DNA from: Mesorhizobium zhangyense
GTDB taxonomy: Bacteria > Pseudomonadota > Alphaproteobacteria > Rhizobiales > Rhizobiaceae
Assembly (NCBI RefSeq): GCF_011045115.1
Contig: NZ_JAAKZG010000002.1
Location: forward strand, 434,001 to 498,000
Direction: 5' to 3'
DNA: 64,000 nt
In this document: positions 11,232-18,865 of the stretch, one piece after another
Numbering within the stretch: the stretch's first letter is position 1
How the letters are laid out: every line of letters begins with the position of its first letter
Translations under genes and position numbers: made by a program
The notes under the pieces: model-generated
What the model was told of the DNA's origin: nothing
What the model saw: the letters and a program-made list of their open reading frames with translations, nothing else
Databases searched by the model: none

Positions 11232-12830
11232 ATGAAGATGCTGAAGAAATTTCTGAAGGCGACGGTATTTGCCGTAAGCCTGTCGATGGCGGGCGGCATG
11301 ATGATAGCCCCCTCCTTGGCCGAGGTTGTTTATAACCGCGGCAGTGCCGCCGAGCCGGAATCGCTGGATCCGCACAAGACCTCGACCGTTTATGAAGCCC
11401 ACGTCCTGCGCGACATGTTCCTGGGCCTGGTGACGGAAGATGCAAAGTCGGAGGTCATTCCGGGTGCCGCCGAGAGCTGGACCGTGTCGGATGATGGCAC
11501 TGTCTACACATTCAAGCTGCGCAGCGGCGCAACCTGGTCGGACGGTAGCCCGGTGACGGCCGAGGATTTCGTCTACGCCTTCCAGCGCTTGCAGGATCCG
11601 AAAACCGCAGCCGAATACGCTTCGATGATGCAGAAGGTGAAAAACGCCAAGGAAGTGAATGCCGGCACGAAGAAGCCGGAGGAACTCGGCGTGAAGGCAA
11701 TCGACGCCAACACGCTCGAGATCACCCTGGTCGCGCCGACCCCATACTTCCTCGAGGTGTTGACCCACCAGTCGACATATCCAGTCAGCAAGGCGGCGAT
11801 CGAGAAATTTGGCGCCGATTGGGTCAAGCCGGGCAATCTCGTCTCCAATGGCGCCTATACGCTGGCCGAGTGGGTTCCCAACGATCATATCAAGCTGGTC
11901 AAGAACCCGAAGTTCTATGACGCAGCCAACGTCAAGATCGACGTCGTCAACTACATCCCGACCGAGGACCGGTCATCGGCTATGAAGCGCTACGAGGCTG
12001 GCGAACTCGACAGCTATGACGATCTGCCGACCGAACAGCTCACCGACCTTAAGGCGAAGTTTGGCGATCAGGTCCGAGTCGCGCCGTATCTCGGCACCTA
12101 CTACTATGCGATCAAGACCAGCAAGGCGCCGTGGGACAATGTCGAACTGCGCAATGCCGTCTCCATGGCCATCGACCGCGACTTCCTCGCCGAGAAGGTG
12201 TGGAGCAATTCCATGGCTCCGGCCTATTCGATGGTGCCTTCAGGCATCGAAGGTTACACGACTTCGCCAGCCGCTTTCGCTGAAGAATCGCAGATCGATC
12301 GCGAGGACGCGGCCAAGAAGATTCTTGAGAAGCTTGGCTACGGCCCAGACAAGCCGCTGAAGATGGAAATCCGCTACAACACTTCGGAGAACCACAAGAA
12401 CACGGCGGTCGCCATCCAGGAGCAGCTCAAGCCGCTCGGCATCGAGGTGACACTGCTCAACACCGACACCAAGACCCACTACGGGCATCTGGAGCAGAAG
12501 GGTGACTTCGACGTGGCGCGCGCTGGCTGGATCGCCGATTACAACGATCCCGAGACCTTCCTCGAAATCTCGCGCAAGGCCGACGGCCACAACTATTCGG
12601 ATTTCGACAATCCGAAATTCGAACAGCTGATGGATGCCGCGACCGCCGCGGGTGGCAAGCCCGAGGAGCGCTTCAAGCTGCTAGGTGAAGCGGAAAAGGT
12701 CCTGATCGACGAGGTCGGCAACATTCCGCTGCTCTACTACAACTACCACAACATCGTGTCGCCGAAGCTCGCCGGCTTCGAGGACAACGTGATGGATCGG
12801 CATCCGTCGCGCTTCATCAGCAAGGAATAG
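11232..12830 (+). CDS. oppA: Peptide ABC transporter substrate-binding protein (OppA family)
   Basis: Periplasmic receptor (SBP family 5) that binds oligopeptides and delivers them to the permease. From ATG 11232 the protein has 532 residues and a clear signal peptide MKMLKKFLKATVFAVSLSMA ending near APSLA, then the family motif PESLDPHKTSTVYEAHVLRDMFLGL. I chose 11232 because CTGGGAGTG lies just before it and the next residues form the signal peptide. It heads a four-gene operon. Ligand could be oligopeptide or murein peptide; not decided by sequence. Confidence 0.9.
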   Translation: MKMLKKFLKATVFAVSLSMAGGMMIAPSLAEVVYNRGSAAEPESLDPHKTSTVYEAHVLRDMFLGLVTEDAKSEVIPGAAESWTVSDDGTVYTFKLRSGATWSDGSPVTAEDFVYAFQRLQDPKTAAEYASMMQKVKNAKEVNAGTKKPEELGVKAIDANTLEITLVAPTPYFLEVLTHQSTYPVSKAAIEKFGADWVKPGNLVSNGAYTLAEWVPNDHIKLVKNPKFYDAANVKIDVVNYIPTEDRSSAMKRYEAGELDSYDDLPTEQLTDLKAKFGDQVRVAPYLGTYYYAIKTSKAPWDNVELRNAVSMAIDRDFLAEKVWSNSMAPAYSMVPSGIEGYTTSPAAFAEESQIDREDAAKKILEKLGYGPDKPLKMEIRYNTSENHKNTAVAIQEQLKPLGIEVTLLNTDTKTHYGHLEQKGDFDVARAGWIADYNDPETFLEISRKADGHNYSDFDNPKFEQLMDAATAAGGKPEERFKLLGEAEKVLIDEVGNIPLLYYNYHNIVSPKLAGFEDNVMDRHPSRFISKE

Positions 12831-12846
12831 TCCCGCCACAGCCGAC

Positions 12847-12875
12847 CCGCCGCTTCCCGCCTTGGGAAGCGGCGG
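12847..12875 (+). promoter_or_regulatory. Strong intercistronic hairpin between oppA and oppB
   Basis: Perfect 12-bp inverted repeat CCGCCGCTTCCC / GGGAAGCGGCGG with a 5-base loop (GCCTT), not followed by a T-run. Such hairpins downstream of binding-protein genes usually protect the upstream mRNA from 3' exonucleases or partly attenuate, giving more binding protein than permease. Structure is seen directly; the expression role is inferred. Confidence 0.75.
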
Positions 12876-12906
12876 CTTCAGCTTTTCAGTGACAGCGGGG
12901 AACACC

Positions 12907-13830
12907 ATGCTGCTCTATGTCTTCAGGCGGCTTCTAACCGCCATACCGACGCTATTCGTCATCGTCACCCTGGCGTTTTTCCTGATACGCGTCGCGCCCG
13001 GCGGCCCGTTCAACCAGGAGCGGGGCCTGAGCCCGGAAGTCAAAGCCAATCTTGAAGCCCAGTTCGGTCTGGGCGATCCGCTCTGGCTGCAATATTGGCA
13101 CTATCTCCAGAACCTGCTGCACGGCAATTTCGGTCCAAGCTACAACCTGCCTGACTTCACCGTCGGTGAACTCTTCGCCAAAGGCCTGCCCATTTCCATC
13201 CAACTCGGTGCTTCCGCGCTGACCCTGGCTCTGCTGATAGGCAGCACGCTCGGCATCATAGCGGCGCTGAACCAGAACAAGGCGGCCGATTATGCCGTCA
13301 TTGCAACGGCAACTGCCGGCAGCACCATTCCGACATTCGTTATCGCGCCGATCATCCAGCTTCTGTTCGGGCTGACCTGGAAGCTGCTGCCGATCGGCGG
13401 CTGGGGCGACGGCGCCTTGATCAACAAGATCGGTCCAGTCTTGACGCTTGCGCTGCCGCAGATCGCCATCGTTGCGCGCCTGATGCGCGGCTCGATGATC
13501 GAGTCCCTGCGCTCGCATCATATTCGAACGGCGCGCGCACTGGGCCTTTCCGATTGGTCGATTGTGGTCAAGCATGCGCTGCGTGGCGCGCTGCTTCCCA
13601 TCGTATCCTACGCCGGGCCGGCGGCGGCTGCGTTGCTGACGGGTTCGATCATCGTCGAGACGATTTTCGCCATTCCCGGCGTCGGACGCTATTTCGTCGA
13701 TGCCGCACTCAATCGCGACTATACTCTGGTGATGGGCACGGTCGTGGTGATCGCCATCTTCACCATCCTGTTCAACCTGATCGTCGACATTCTCTATGCC
13801 GTCGTCGATCCGAGGGTGCGCTATGACTGA
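12907..13830 (+). CDS. oppB: Peptide ABC transporter permease OppB
   Basis: 307-residue inner-membrane permease, BPD_transp_1 family. Start MLLYVFRRLLTAIPTLFVIVTLAFFLIRVAPGGPF is the canonical OppB/DppB N-terminus with the first membrane helix; the EAA-like loop ALGLSDWSIVVKHALRGALLP and IVETIFAIPGVGRYFVDAALNRDY are near the C-terminus. The ATG at 12907 follows CAGCGGGG; an open frame extending to 12862 would pass through the hairpin and is not used. It overlaps oppC by 8 bases. Confidence 0.93.
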   Translation: MLLYVFRRLLTAIPTLFVIVTLAFFLIRVAPGGPFNQERGLSPEVKANLEAQFGLGDPLWLQYWHYLQNLLHGNFGPSYNLPDFTVGELFAKGLPISIQLGASALTLALLIGSTLGIIAALNQNKAADYAVIATATAGSTIPTFVIAPIIQLLFGLTWKLLPIGGWGDGALINKIGPVLTLALPQIAIVARLMRGSMIESLRSHHIRTARALGLSDWSIVVKHALRGALLPIVSYAGPAAAALLTGSIIVETIFAIPGVGRYFVDAALNRDYTLVMGTVVVIAIFTILFNLIVDILYAVVDPRVRYD

Positions 13831-14947
13831 AATAGCTGCTGTCGCACCTGCGCCGATCGTCGGGCGCTCCTTCTGGGGCGACGCCTGGGCGCGCCTGAAG
13901 TCGAACAAGGCGTCGATGGTCAGCCTTTACTACCTGATCTTCATGGCGATCATCTGCGTGTTCGGACCGTTTTTCGTGCCGCATCAGTACACCACGATCT
14001 ATCCTGACTATGTGCGCACGCCGCCGAGCTTTTCGGCCTATCCCAAGCCGGAGATGATCGAGACGGCTCTGCGCGATACGGTCAAACGCATGCGCGTGGA
14101 CGTGGAAGAGTGGCATCAGGAGGGCGAACAGGTCTACGTGACCGTGACGTCATCGAAGGAAGTCGACGAACGCAACACCCGCTACATCGACCGCTCGGAC
14201 ACATTCGACAATGCCAAAGTCGAGAGCAAGTCGCCTGACGGATTGAAGATGGTGCTGAGCGCGACGGTCAAGCAGCAATATTTCCTGTTCGGCACGGACA
14301 ATACCGGTCGGGACCTGCTGTCGCGCACCTTGATGGGGGGACGCGTTTCATTGGCCATCGGCCTGCTGGCCGGCGTGGTGGCGGTGGCCATCGGCGTGGT
14401 CTATGGCGCGACCGCGGGCTTTGCCGGCGGTAAGATCGACGAGGTGATGATGCGCATCGTCGATGTGCTCTACTCGCTGCCCTTCATCTTCTTCGTCATC
14501 ATGCTGGTGGTGTTCTTCGGCCGCAATTTCGTGCTGATGTTCCTCGCGGTGGGGGCGGTGCTGTGGCTGGACATGGCGCGCATCGTGCGCGGCCAGGCGC
14601 TATCCATCCGACGGCAGGAATATGTGCAGGCCGCCGAGGCGCTCGGCGTGACGAGGCGTGGCATCCTGCAGCGCCACATCGTTCCCAACCTGCTCGGCGT
14701 CGTCGTTATCTACATGACACTGCTTGTGCCGCAGGTCATCATCCTGGAGAGTTTCCTCTCCTTCCTGGGGCTTGGCGTTCAGGAGCCGATGACGAGCTGG
14801 GGCGTTCTCATTTCGGCGGGCGCGAAGAATATCGGCACGGCCAACTGGCTGCTGCTGTTTCCCGCTTTCTTCCTTGTTTCCACGCTGTTCGCCCTGAATT
14901 TCGTCGGCGACGGCCTGCGCGACGCGCTCGATCCGAAGGACCGGTGA
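13823..14947 (+). CDS. oppC: Peptide ABC transporter permease OppC (long periplasmic loop)
   Basis: Second permease subunit, 374 residues. A cytoplasmic N-terminus with SFWGDAWARLKSNKASMVSLYYLIFMAIICVFGPFF leads into TM1; then a hydrophilic stretch of about 110 residues precedes YFLFGTDNTGRDLLSRTLMGGRVSL, where the core permease fold begins. The coupling loop EALGVTRRGILQRHIVPNLLG is present. E. coli OppC is about 302 residues, so the extra length sits in the periplasmic loop after TM1. Start chosen at 13823 (MTEIAAVAP), overlapping oppB by 8 bases. Confidence 0.92.
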   Translation: MTEIAAVAPAPIVGRSFWGDAWARLKSNKASMVSLYYLIFMAIICVFGPFFVPHQYTTIYPDYVRTPPSFSAYPKPEMIETALRDTVKRMRVDVEEWHQEGEQVYVTVTSSKEVDERNTRYIDRSDTFDNAKVESKSPDGLKMVLSATVKQQYFLFGTDNTGRDLLSRTLMGGRVSLAIGLLAGVVAVAIGVVYGATAGFAGGKIDEVMMRIVDVLYSLPFIFFVIMLVVFFGRNFVLMFLAVGAVLWLDMARIVRGQALSIRRQEYVQAAEALGVTRRGILQRHIVPNLLGVVVIYMTLLVPQVIILESFLSFLGLGVQEPMTSWGVLISAGAKNIGTANWLLLFPAFFLVSTLFALNFVGDGLRDALDPKDR

Positions 14948-14951
14948 GCCG

Positions 14952-16571
14952 ATGAACACTTCCCAACCCATACTCGCCGTCAAAGACCTTCGCGTGCGCT
15001 TCCGCACGCTGGACGGCCAGGTCGATGCGGTCAAAGGCATCAATCTTCACGTCAATGCCGGTGAAACGGTCGCCATCGTCGGCGAATCCGGCTCGGGCAA
15101 AAGCCAGACGATGATGGCGGCGATGAGCCTGCTCGCTTCCAATGGCGAAGCGACGGGCGCGGTCGATTACCGGGGCCGAAATCTGCTTGGCCTGGACAAG
15201 TCAGCCCTGAATGACGTGCGCGGTCGCAAGATCACGATGATCTTTCAGGAGCCGATGACCTCGCTTGATCCGCTCTACACCATCGGCAACCAGCTAATGG
15301 AGCCGATCCGGCGTCATCGTAAATTGGGCAAGACGGAGGCGCGCAAGGAAGCGCTGCGGCTGCTGGAACTGGTGAAAATACCCGACCCGGAGAGGCGCCT
15401 GAAATCCTACCCCTACGAAATGTCGGGCGGACAGCGCCAGCGCGTGATGATCGCCATGGCGCTCGCCAATGATCCGGACATACTGATTGCCGATGAGCCG
15501 ACGACGGCGCTCGACGTGACGGTGCAGGCGCAGATCCTGACGCTTCTGGCCGAACTGCAGCGTAAATTCGGCATGGCCATTGTTTTCATCACCCACGACC
15601 TCGGCATCGTGCGGCGCTTTGCCGATCGCGTTTATGTCATGCGATACGGCGAGATCGTGGAGGAGGGCGTAACGGATGCGCTATTTTCCGCGCCTGCGCA
15701 TCCCTACACCAAGATGCTGCTGGCGGCGGAGCCGACCGGCAGGAAGGCAGCGCCACCAACCGGCGCGCCTGTGCTGCTCGAAGGGCGCAATGTCGAGGTG
15801 AGCTTCAAGATCGGTGGCGGATTTCTGGCCGGTCCGCCATTGTTTCTGAAAGCCGTCGATCGCATTTCTCTTGCTTTGAAACGCGGCCAGACGATTGGCA
15901 TCGTCGGCGAATCCGGCTCCGGTAAATCGACGCTCGGGCGGGCACTGCTGCGCCTCCTGCCGAGCGAGGGCTCGATTCGCTTCGGTGCGCGTGAAATATC
16001 CGGCGTGAGTCGCGAGGCGATGCGCCCGTTGCGGCGCGAGTTGCAACTGGTGTTTCAGGATCCATTCGGCTCGCTGTCGCCGCGCATGACGATCGGGCAG
16101 GTGATAACCGAGGGGTTGCTTGTCCACGAACCGTCGCTGTCATCCAAACAGCGCGATGCGCGCGCGGTGGAGGCGTTGCTGGAAGTCGGTCTAGATCCGA
16201 ATATGCGCAATCGCTATGCGCATGAGTTTTCAGGCGGCCAGCGGCAACGCATTGCCATTGCCCGCGCCATGATTCTCAAACCGAAGGTGGTCGTTCTTGA
16301 TGAGCCGACATCGGCGCTGGACCGCTCGGTGCAGAAGCAGATCGTCGATCTCTTGCGCAAGCTTCAGGCCGATCACGACCTGTCCTATCTCTTCATCAGC
16401 CACGATCTTGCCGTCGTGCGCGCCATGGCCGACTACATCATCGTCATGAAGCAGGGGCAGATCGTCGAGGAAGGGCTGACCGACGACATTTTCGACAACC
16501 CGCGCGAGACCTATACGCAAACGCTGATGGCCGCGGCGATCGATGTGAAGAAGTTCCGTATCGCGAGTTGA
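14952..16571 (+). CDS. Peptide ABC transporter ATP-binding protein, fused OppD-OppF
   Basis: 539 residues with two complete ABC ATPase domains. Domain 1: Walker [11 protein letters not shown] (about residues 42-51), signature [14 protein letters not shown], Walker [11 protein letters not shown]. Domain 2: Walker [12 protein letters not shown] (about 319-329), signature [14 protein letters not shown], Walker [10 protein letters not shown]. The linker contains the [12 protein letters not shown] oligopeptide-transporter C-terminal motif of the first half. It powers the OppBC permease and ends this operon. Fusion of the two ATPases is common in Rhizobiales. Confidence 0.95.
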   Translation: MNTSQPILAVKDLRVRFRTLDGQVDAVKGINLHVNAGETVAIVGESGSGKSQTMMAAMSLLASNGEATGAVDYRGRNLLGLDKSALNDVRGRKITMIFQEPMTSLDPLYTIGNQLMEPIRRHRKLGKTEARKEALRLLELVKIPDPERRLKSYPYEMSGGQRQRVMIAMALANDPDILIADEPTTALDVTVQAQILTLLAELQRKFGMAIVFITHDLGIVRRFADRVYVMRYGEIVEEGVTDALFSAPAHPYTKMLLAAEPTGRKAAPPTGAPVLLEGRNVEVSFKIGGGFLAGPPLFLKAVDRISLALKRGQTIGIVGESGSGKSTLGRALLRLLPSEGSIRFGAREISGVSREAMRPLRRELQLVFQDPFGSLSPRMTIGQVITEGLLVHEPSLSSKQRDARAVEALLEVGLDPNMRNRYAHEFSGGQRQRIAIARAMILKPKVVVLDEPTSALDRSVQKQIVDLLRKLQADHDLSYLFISHDLAVVRAMADYIIVMKQGQIVEEGLTDDIFDNPRETYTQTLMAAAIDVKKFRIAS

Positions 16572-16614
16572 TGGCTTCGGAAGCTCACCGCACCCATTAT
16601 CCAACGGCGTCAGA

Positions 16615-16869
16615 TTATCTCGGTGGCTTTCTGACGTTGACGCCAACGTCGACAATGACGCTGCCCGAGATTTTGACGTCGAAATTGCCGACCTTGAACG
16701 TGCCCGGCGTTGCCGGGTCGCTGCTCGGTTCAGGCTTGAGATCCTGAACGATCGGTTCCGGCTGCGTGACGCCTGGAAGCGGATGCGCGTCTTCCGCTGC
16801 AGCAGCAAACGGCATGGCAGCGAAAACCGCAATCAAGATTGCTCGGCACTGATGGGCGTTCGTGATCAT
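16615..16869 (-). CDS. Small secreted protein of unknown function
   Basis: 84 residues. The N-terminus (HQCRAILIAVFAAMPFAAAAED) is a plausible signal peptide with a cleavage site near residue 25; the mature part is Pro/Glu-rich and ends with GTFKVGNFDVKISGSVIVDVGVNVRKPPR. I do not recognise the family. It lies on the same strand downstream of the sRNA terminator, and converges on the oppDF gene. No enzyme motif; moderately sure it is a real gene because of the signal peptide and minus-strand context. Confidence 0.6.
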   Translation of the reverse strand: MITNAHQCRAILIAVFAAMPFAAAAEDAHPLPGVTQPEPIVQDLKPEPSSDPATPGTFKVGNFDVKISGSVIVDVGVNVRKPPR

Positions 16870-16936
16870 GCCGCATCATAACCGCGAGCGGTGTTTGAAG
16901 TCAGCAGCAGCGGTGATCACGTTTTCGAAAGGGCAG

Positions 16937-17045
16937 AAAAAAGCCCGCCGCGGGAGGAGGTGCGGCGGGCTCTATTTAAAATGCAGCGCGGGAGGAGGTG
17001 CACTGCATTGATGCTGGCTTTCGGGGAGGAGGTCGATCACCAGCA
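16937..17045 (-). ncRNA. alpha-r14-like small RNA with three anti-Shine-Dalgarno hairpins
   Basis: Reading the minus strand there are three consecutive hairpins whose 10-base loop is identical: ACCUCCUCCC, the complement of a Shine-Dalgarno site. Hairpin 1 is 17044-17013 (GCUGG/CCAGC outer stem, 2x2 mismatch, CG closing), hairpin 2 is 17008-16981 (9-bp stem with one G-U), hairpin 3 is 16970-16943 (perfect 9-bp GCCCGCCGC/GCGGCGGGC) followed by six U, a Rho-independent terminator. This is the described architecture of the alphaproteobacterial alpha-r14 family (NfeR1-type trans-acting sRNAs in Sinorhizobium), expected to block translation starts of many mRNAs. Transcript length about 109 nt; start inferred from the promoter. 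Confidence 0.88.
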
Positions 17046-17050
17046 ACCCA

Positions 17051-17079
17051 AATATATGATCTGCCCAATGATTCGACAA
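17051..17079 (-). promoter_or_regulatory. Sigma-70 type promoter of the alpha-r14-like sRNA
   Basis: On the minus strand a -35 TTGTCG (17079-17074) and a -10 TATATT (17056-17051) are separated by exactly 17 bases. The expected start lies 6-8 bases downstream, at about 17045, which is the first base pair of hairpin 1. Both boxes are read from sequence; activity is inferred. Confidence 0.65.
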
Positions 17080-17152
17080 TTGAAATTCGTGCATAGGAGA
17101 TGTGCAAAATGTCGCAATCGCTCGGAGTGTGACATGAAAAACGCACTTCATT

Positions 17153-17175
17153 CGCGCTGCATGGAATGCAGCGCG
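17153..17175. repeat. Perfect 10-bp palindrome between sRNA and tRNA-Pro
   Basis: CGCGCTGCAT / ATGCAGCGCG with a 3-base spacer (GGA). The arm ATGCAGCGC is also the arm of sRNA hairpin 2 (16981-16989). No T-run directly follows on either strand, though on the minus strand GTTTTT follows 11 bases later. It may be a second transcription stop behind tRNA-Pro or a relic of an sRNA hairpin. Confidence 0.5.
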
Positions 17176-17197
17176 CAAGCAAAAGGAAGACGGGCTT

Positions 17198-17225
17198 AAA
17201 AAAGGGAGTGCGTTTCAGAACGCAC
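17198..17225 (-). terminator. Rho-independent terminator of tRNA-Pro
   Basis: Minus strand: GTGCGTT-CTGA-AACGCAC (17225-17208), then TCCC and six T (17203-17198). It lies about 58 bases downstream of the tRNA-Pro 3' end on the same strand, and upstream of the sRNA promoter, so it separates the two RNA genes. Confidence 0.72.
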
Positions 17226-17282
17226 ACGGCTGGATGCGCCGGCTTCAGCGCCAGTTCAGTATCGGGAATGTCGGGAAGTAAC

Positions 17283-17359
17283 TGGTCGGAGTGGCAGGAT
17301 TCGAACCTGCGACCCCCTGCTCCCGAAGCAGGTGCGCTACCAGGCTGCGCTACACTCCG
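17283..17359 (-). tRNA. tRNA-Pro (anticodon CGG)
   Basis: 77 bases on the minus strand including an encoded 3' CCA. The acceptor arms CGGAGTG and CACTCCG pair fully; the D arm (GCGCAGCCTGGTAGCGC), the anticodon stem CCTGC/GCAGG with loop TTCGGGA (anticodon CGG, reads CCG) and the T arm GCAGGTTCGAATCCTGC are all intact. No duplicated 3' end was seen nearby, so there is no sign of an integrated element using it. Confidence 0.97.
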
Positions 17360-17399
17360 TCCCCAGTTCAGACGTTGGTTTCCTTAGAGATTTCGGTTT

Positions 17400-17630
17400 T
17401 GCGGCGCAAGGGGCAAAACAGTTCCGGCAAAAGAAAATGGAACAGAAGGCATACAGTGGGACAGAGTGACGCAAAAAGTCCCACCGAAAGTCCCACGGGC
17501 AATCATGCCTTGTTCCACGCGCCTTTGCGCTTCCACTTCGGGGTGGATGCGGGATAGCTCGAAGCGGCTATCCATCGCATTCTAGCCCTTTGCGCCCGCG
17601 TGTTCCTTCTGGATCGCGCGGGCGTTTTTT
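17400..17630 (+). ncRNA. Possible structured plus-strand RNA
   Basis: No coding frame here looks real, yet the region has nested inverted repeats: GGAACAgaAGGCAT (17439-17452) pairs with ATGCCTTGTTCC (17505-17516), and inside it GTGGGAC (17456-17462) can pair with either of two GTCCCAC copies (17478-17484 or 17490-17496). Downstream, CGCCCGCG (17593-17600) and CGCGGGCG (17617-17624) form a stem followed by six T (17625-17630), a plus-strand terminator with no plus-strand gene before it. No promoter was identified. Could also be a decayed gene. Confidence 0.4.
17593..17630 (+). terminator. Plus-strand intrinsic terminator without an upstream gene
   Basis: Stem CGCCCGCG/CGCGGGCG (8 bp, 16-base loop) followed by TTTTTT. 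It supports the possible plus-strand transcript described for 17400-17630. In the other direction there is no T-run, so it does not serve the minus-strand membrane protein gene. Confidence 0.55.
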
Positions 17631-17677
17631 GCGTTTGGGTCAAGCATCTGGATTCGCTCTTAGGCCAAGCCTGGTCT

Positions 17678-17974
17678 CTAACCGCGCTGAGCGACCAGAA
17701 AAACAGCTACAATCAAGAGCACGAAGAGCCCGGCTGCGGCTGCAGCTATCCCTAAAAGTGCGAACCATGACTGCACATTGCGAAGGCTTGGCCGCCGGCC
17801 ATCAACCCCCTTTGTTCCGAGAAACGCCAAAGTTCCAAGGGCAACCGGCGTGCCTCCTCCAACTATCATCGCCACTGCTCCTTCAGGAGCAGTGGTTCGC
17901 CATATGATCCCGAACAAGTAAATGCCGGCAATCGTCCCAACGATGAGGGAACCGAGAATAAGGAGAATGCGCAT
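17678..17974 (-). CDS. Small integral membrane protein, unknown function
   Basis: 98 residues with three hydrophobic segments: MRILLILGSLIVGTIAGIYLFGI, VAMIVGGGTPVALGTLAFLG and FALLGIAAAAAGLFVLLIVAVFLV. A CGAAAGG site precedes the ATG at 17974. No family recognised. The hydrophobic pattern would be unlikely by chance, so it is probably a real small membrane protein, but it has no informative neighbour. Confidence 0.6.
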   Translation of the reverse strand: MRILLILGSLIVGTIAGIYLFGIIWRTTAPEGAVAMIVGGGTPVALGTLAFLGTKGVDGRRPSLRNVQSWFALLGIAAAAAGLFVLLIVAVFLVAQRG

Positions 17975-18238
17975 TGCGTGCCTTTCGACGACGCAGAATC
18001 TGTAAGCGATTATCGCGGCTTTTGCTTTGCCAATATGTTCATGAACAGCAGATTAGCGTCGACTTGGCCGTTTGTGCTCCTGCCGCGCCCGCCGGCCATG
18101 CATAGAGCTTCGATCGACCAGATACTGCAGCGCCTCTTCGAGGGCCATCTGGCCATCGAGATAGAAAAAAGTCGACAAACGACCAGCGAGGCAAGAGCGG
18201 CGCAAAAGCCTCGTGGGCAGATTGTTTCCGGATAGAAA

Positions 18239-18265
18239 GCCCGGCGAGGCGATCGCTCGCCGGGC
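18239..18265 (-). terminator. Rho-independent terminator of the glycine-zipper lipoprotein gene
   Basis: Minus strand: GCCCGGCGAG-CGATCGC-CTCGCCGGGC, a perfect 10-bp stem with a 7-base loop, then TTTCT. It begins 10 bases after the stop codon of the gene ending at 18275. Confidence 0.75.
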
Positions 18266-18274
18266 GGGACGGCA

Positions 18275-18610
18275 TTAGTAATTGCCGTTGTAGTAGCGGT
18301 CGTCGCAAGGTGCCGTGTAGACGCTGCCGTCGCCGGCGCGGTAGCGGCACATTTCCTGGCCGCGACGCTGCGGCGAGGATGAGGATGGCGTGGTCAAAGT
18401 ACCGACGGCCGCACCAAGCAGCGCACCGCCAGCCGCGCCCGCGACCGTGCTGCGCGTGTTGCCGCCGATAGCCTGGCCGACCAGCGCGCCGCCAGCACCG
18501 CCGATCAGTGCGCCGGTTCCCGCGCGCTGCTGCTGTTCGCTTGAGGCGCAGCCCGCAAGCGTCATCGCGGCAAGCGCTGCTGCAACCACAGTAATTTTAC
18601 GAAGTTCCAT
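18275..18610 (-). CDS. Glycine-zipper outer-membrane-type lipoprotein
   Basis: 111 residues. The signal peptide ends with the lipobox LAGC (Cys21), so it should be a lipoprotein. Residues 31-70 (GTGALIGGAGGALVGQAIGG...VAGAAGGALLGAAVG) are a glycine-zipper repeat of the YMGG/SlyB type that can insert in membranes. The C-terminus has MCRYRAGDGSVYTAPCDDRYYNGNY with two cysteines. A GGAGAGG ribosome site precedes the ATG. Probably an envelope integrity protein; precise role unknown. Confidence 0.85.
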   Translation of the reverse strand: MELRKITVVAAALAAMTLAGCASSEQQQRAGTGALIGGAGGALVGQAIGGNTRSTVAGAAGGALLGAAVGTLTTPSSSSPQRRGQEMCRYRAGDGSVYTAPCDDRYYNGNY

Positions 18611-18865
18611 AATTCACCTCTCCGTCGAAAGCCCCGCCTTTTGCCCTGACTGTTCAATGCGGCAGAAGCAAGATCGTTGCAATTGTTCGGCCTCACAGAT
18701 TGCGTCGGTTGAAAACCGCATTTGGCACTGGCCGAGGCCGCAGCAAGCCTTTGCCATGACCGAAAACTGAGCAGTTGCATAAGGGAGTGGGTCTGTGACA
18801 ATCAAGGCGACGCCTCGCGATCCTGACGCGAGGCGAGGGATGATGAATCGATTCGCGAGACAAGC
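18611..18865. other. Divergent promoter region, lipoprotein / GMP-AGE gene
   Basis: 255 non-coding bases between two divergent genes. Nothing besides the GGAGAGG ribosome site of the lipoprotein gene stands out; no clear operator or hairpin was seen. Confidence 0.4.

Noticed and set aside
16891-17199. Plus-strand frame of 102 codons across the sRNA region
   Set aside because: Runs antisense through the three hairpins; no ribosome site or family resemblance, and the hairpin structure explains the sequence better.
17283-17359. tRNA-Pro as attachment site of a genomic island
   Set aside because: No direct repeat of the tRNA 3' end and no integrase gene were seen within the neighbouring sequence.
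17384-17575. Minus-strand 63-codon frame upstream of tRNA-Pro, considered as an integrase remnant
   Set aside because: No recombinase motifs, and it lies on the 5' side of the tRNA where integrating elements do not normally insert.
17978-18235. Plus-strand frame of 85 codons
   Set aside because: No ribosome site, no hydrophobic or domain pattern; it ends just before a minus-strand terminator.
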